33,926 bases of DNA. Source: PGYU01 sp964637845. GTDB lineage: Bacteria > Bacteroidota > Ignavibacteria > Kapaibacteriales > UBA2268. A program made the position numbers and the translations under genes. Positions 33,568 to 33,926 of this stretch are shown here, one piece after another. The number at the start of each line of letters is the position of its first letter. The first letter of the stretch is position 1. The stretch covers positions 1-33,926 of the forward strand of contig CAZWXI010000018.1 in NCBI GenBank assembly GCA_964637845.1. The letters are read 5' to 3'. The notes under the pieces were generated by a model, which was not told the DNA's origin, ran no database searches, and was given only the letters and a program-made list of their open reading frames with translations.

Positions 33568-33926
33568 TTATTTAGTAGCTTTCTTCTTTCCAGCTACCGT
33601 CTTCTTACGTCCCTTACGGGTACGAGCGTTGGTTCTTGTGCGTTGACCTCTCACAGGTAGTCCGCGCCGATGACGCAATCCGCGATAGCAACCGATGTCC
33701 ATCAAACGCTTGATGTTCATCTGAATTTCCGACCTTAACTGACCCTCAGTCTTGAAATGGTCAAGCACCTGCCGAATACGCGATACTTCGTCGTCTGTCC
33801 AATCGGCTACTCTCTTGTCCATATCAATTCCGGCTCCCGTCAGAACCTTCTTAGAAGTAGTCGGACCCACACCAAAGATGTAAGTCAGACCCACAAAACC
33901 CTTTTTATTTTTCGGTAAATCAATAC
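33568..33926 (-). CDS. rpsM: 30S ribosomal protein S13 (partial, 5' end off the window)
   Basis: Protein uS13, at the head of the 30S subunit and contacting the 50S and tRNAs. The frame stays open to the window edge: the last codons read IDLPKNKKGFVGLTYIFGVG, which is the S13 N-terminus minus a few residues, so the true start lies just outside. A GTG at 33894 could be mistaken for a start but falls inside the conserved domain. The C-terminal signature RGLRHRRGLPVRGQRTRTNA and a basic tail ending GKKKATK are present. It is the first visible gene of the operon. Confidence 0.97.
   Translation of the reverse strand, partial: IDLPKNKKGFVGLTYIFGVGPTTSKKVLTGAGIDMDKRVADWTDDEVSRIRQVLDHFKTEGQLRSEIQMNIKRLMDIGCYRGLRHRRGLPVRGQRTRTNARTRKGRKKTVAGKKKATK

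Noticed and set aside
33568..33894. rpsM starting at GTG 33894
   Set aside because: The S13-specific residues IDLPKNKKGF continue in frame to the window edge, so this GTG is internal.

Overview
The window looks like chromosomal DNA from a free-living bacterium of the Bacteroidota/Chlorobi (FCB) group. Three large proteins end in a type IX secretion (Por) sorting domain. There are also Bacteroidota-style lipoproteins, a TrkH with an extended N-terminus, and a class II NrdJ. Several genes carry clear Shine-Dalgarno sequences (dnaA, the S8 protease, the DUF438 gene, the aminotransferase). That is less typical of Bacteroidia and fits an Ignavibacteria/Kapabacteria/Chlorobi-like lineage better; this placement is inference. 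I see no phage, transposon, CRISPR array, tRNA or rRNA.

Layout. 1-3042 (minus): YihY/BrkB membrane protein, MsrB lipoprotein, an unrecognised 201-aa protein, and a tRNA uridine hydroxylase (trhO) running off the left edge. 3109-9095 (plus): a tightly packed four-gene unit of a Big_5 lipoprotein, TrkH and TrkA potassium-uptake subunits, and a PD40 propeller protein. 9085-15621 (minus): a secreted subtilisin-like protease, a membrane-bound HdrD-like iron-sulfur oxidoreductase, and dnaA. 15622-16165: an AT-rich gap between divergent genes. 16166-20563 (plus): a Ycf48-propeller/Ig-like T9SS protein, a GT4 glycosyltransferase and an EamA transporter. 20605-29655 (minus): a DUF1858/DUF2249 protein paired with a DUF438-hemerythrin-PAS protein, a propeller-type T9SS protein, a class I aminotransferase, and adenosylcobalamin-dependent ribonucleotide reductase. 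30008-30598 (plus): a PAP2 phosphatase. 30516-33926 (minus): a LolD-like ATPase behind the end of the ribosomal alpha operon (rpsM-rpsK-rpoA-rplQ), which lacks rpsD at its usual place.

How the genes fit together. Most of the window is housekeeping: translation and transcription (rpsM, rpsK, rpoA, rplQ), replication start and dNTP supply (dnaA, nrdJ), tRNA modification, K+ homeostasis and amino-acid metabolism. Around these sit envelope and secretion genes and a probable nitrosative/oxidative-stress pair. Intrinsic terminators are visible after dnaA, nrdJ, the 687-aa T9SS gene and rplQ.

I found no clear undescribed multi-gene system. The best second looks are the structured nrdJ leader, the missing rpsD, lolD starting directly on the rplQ terminator, the DUF438/DUF1858-DUF2249 pair, the envelope proteins packed around the K+ transporter, and the unrecognised 201-aa protein.
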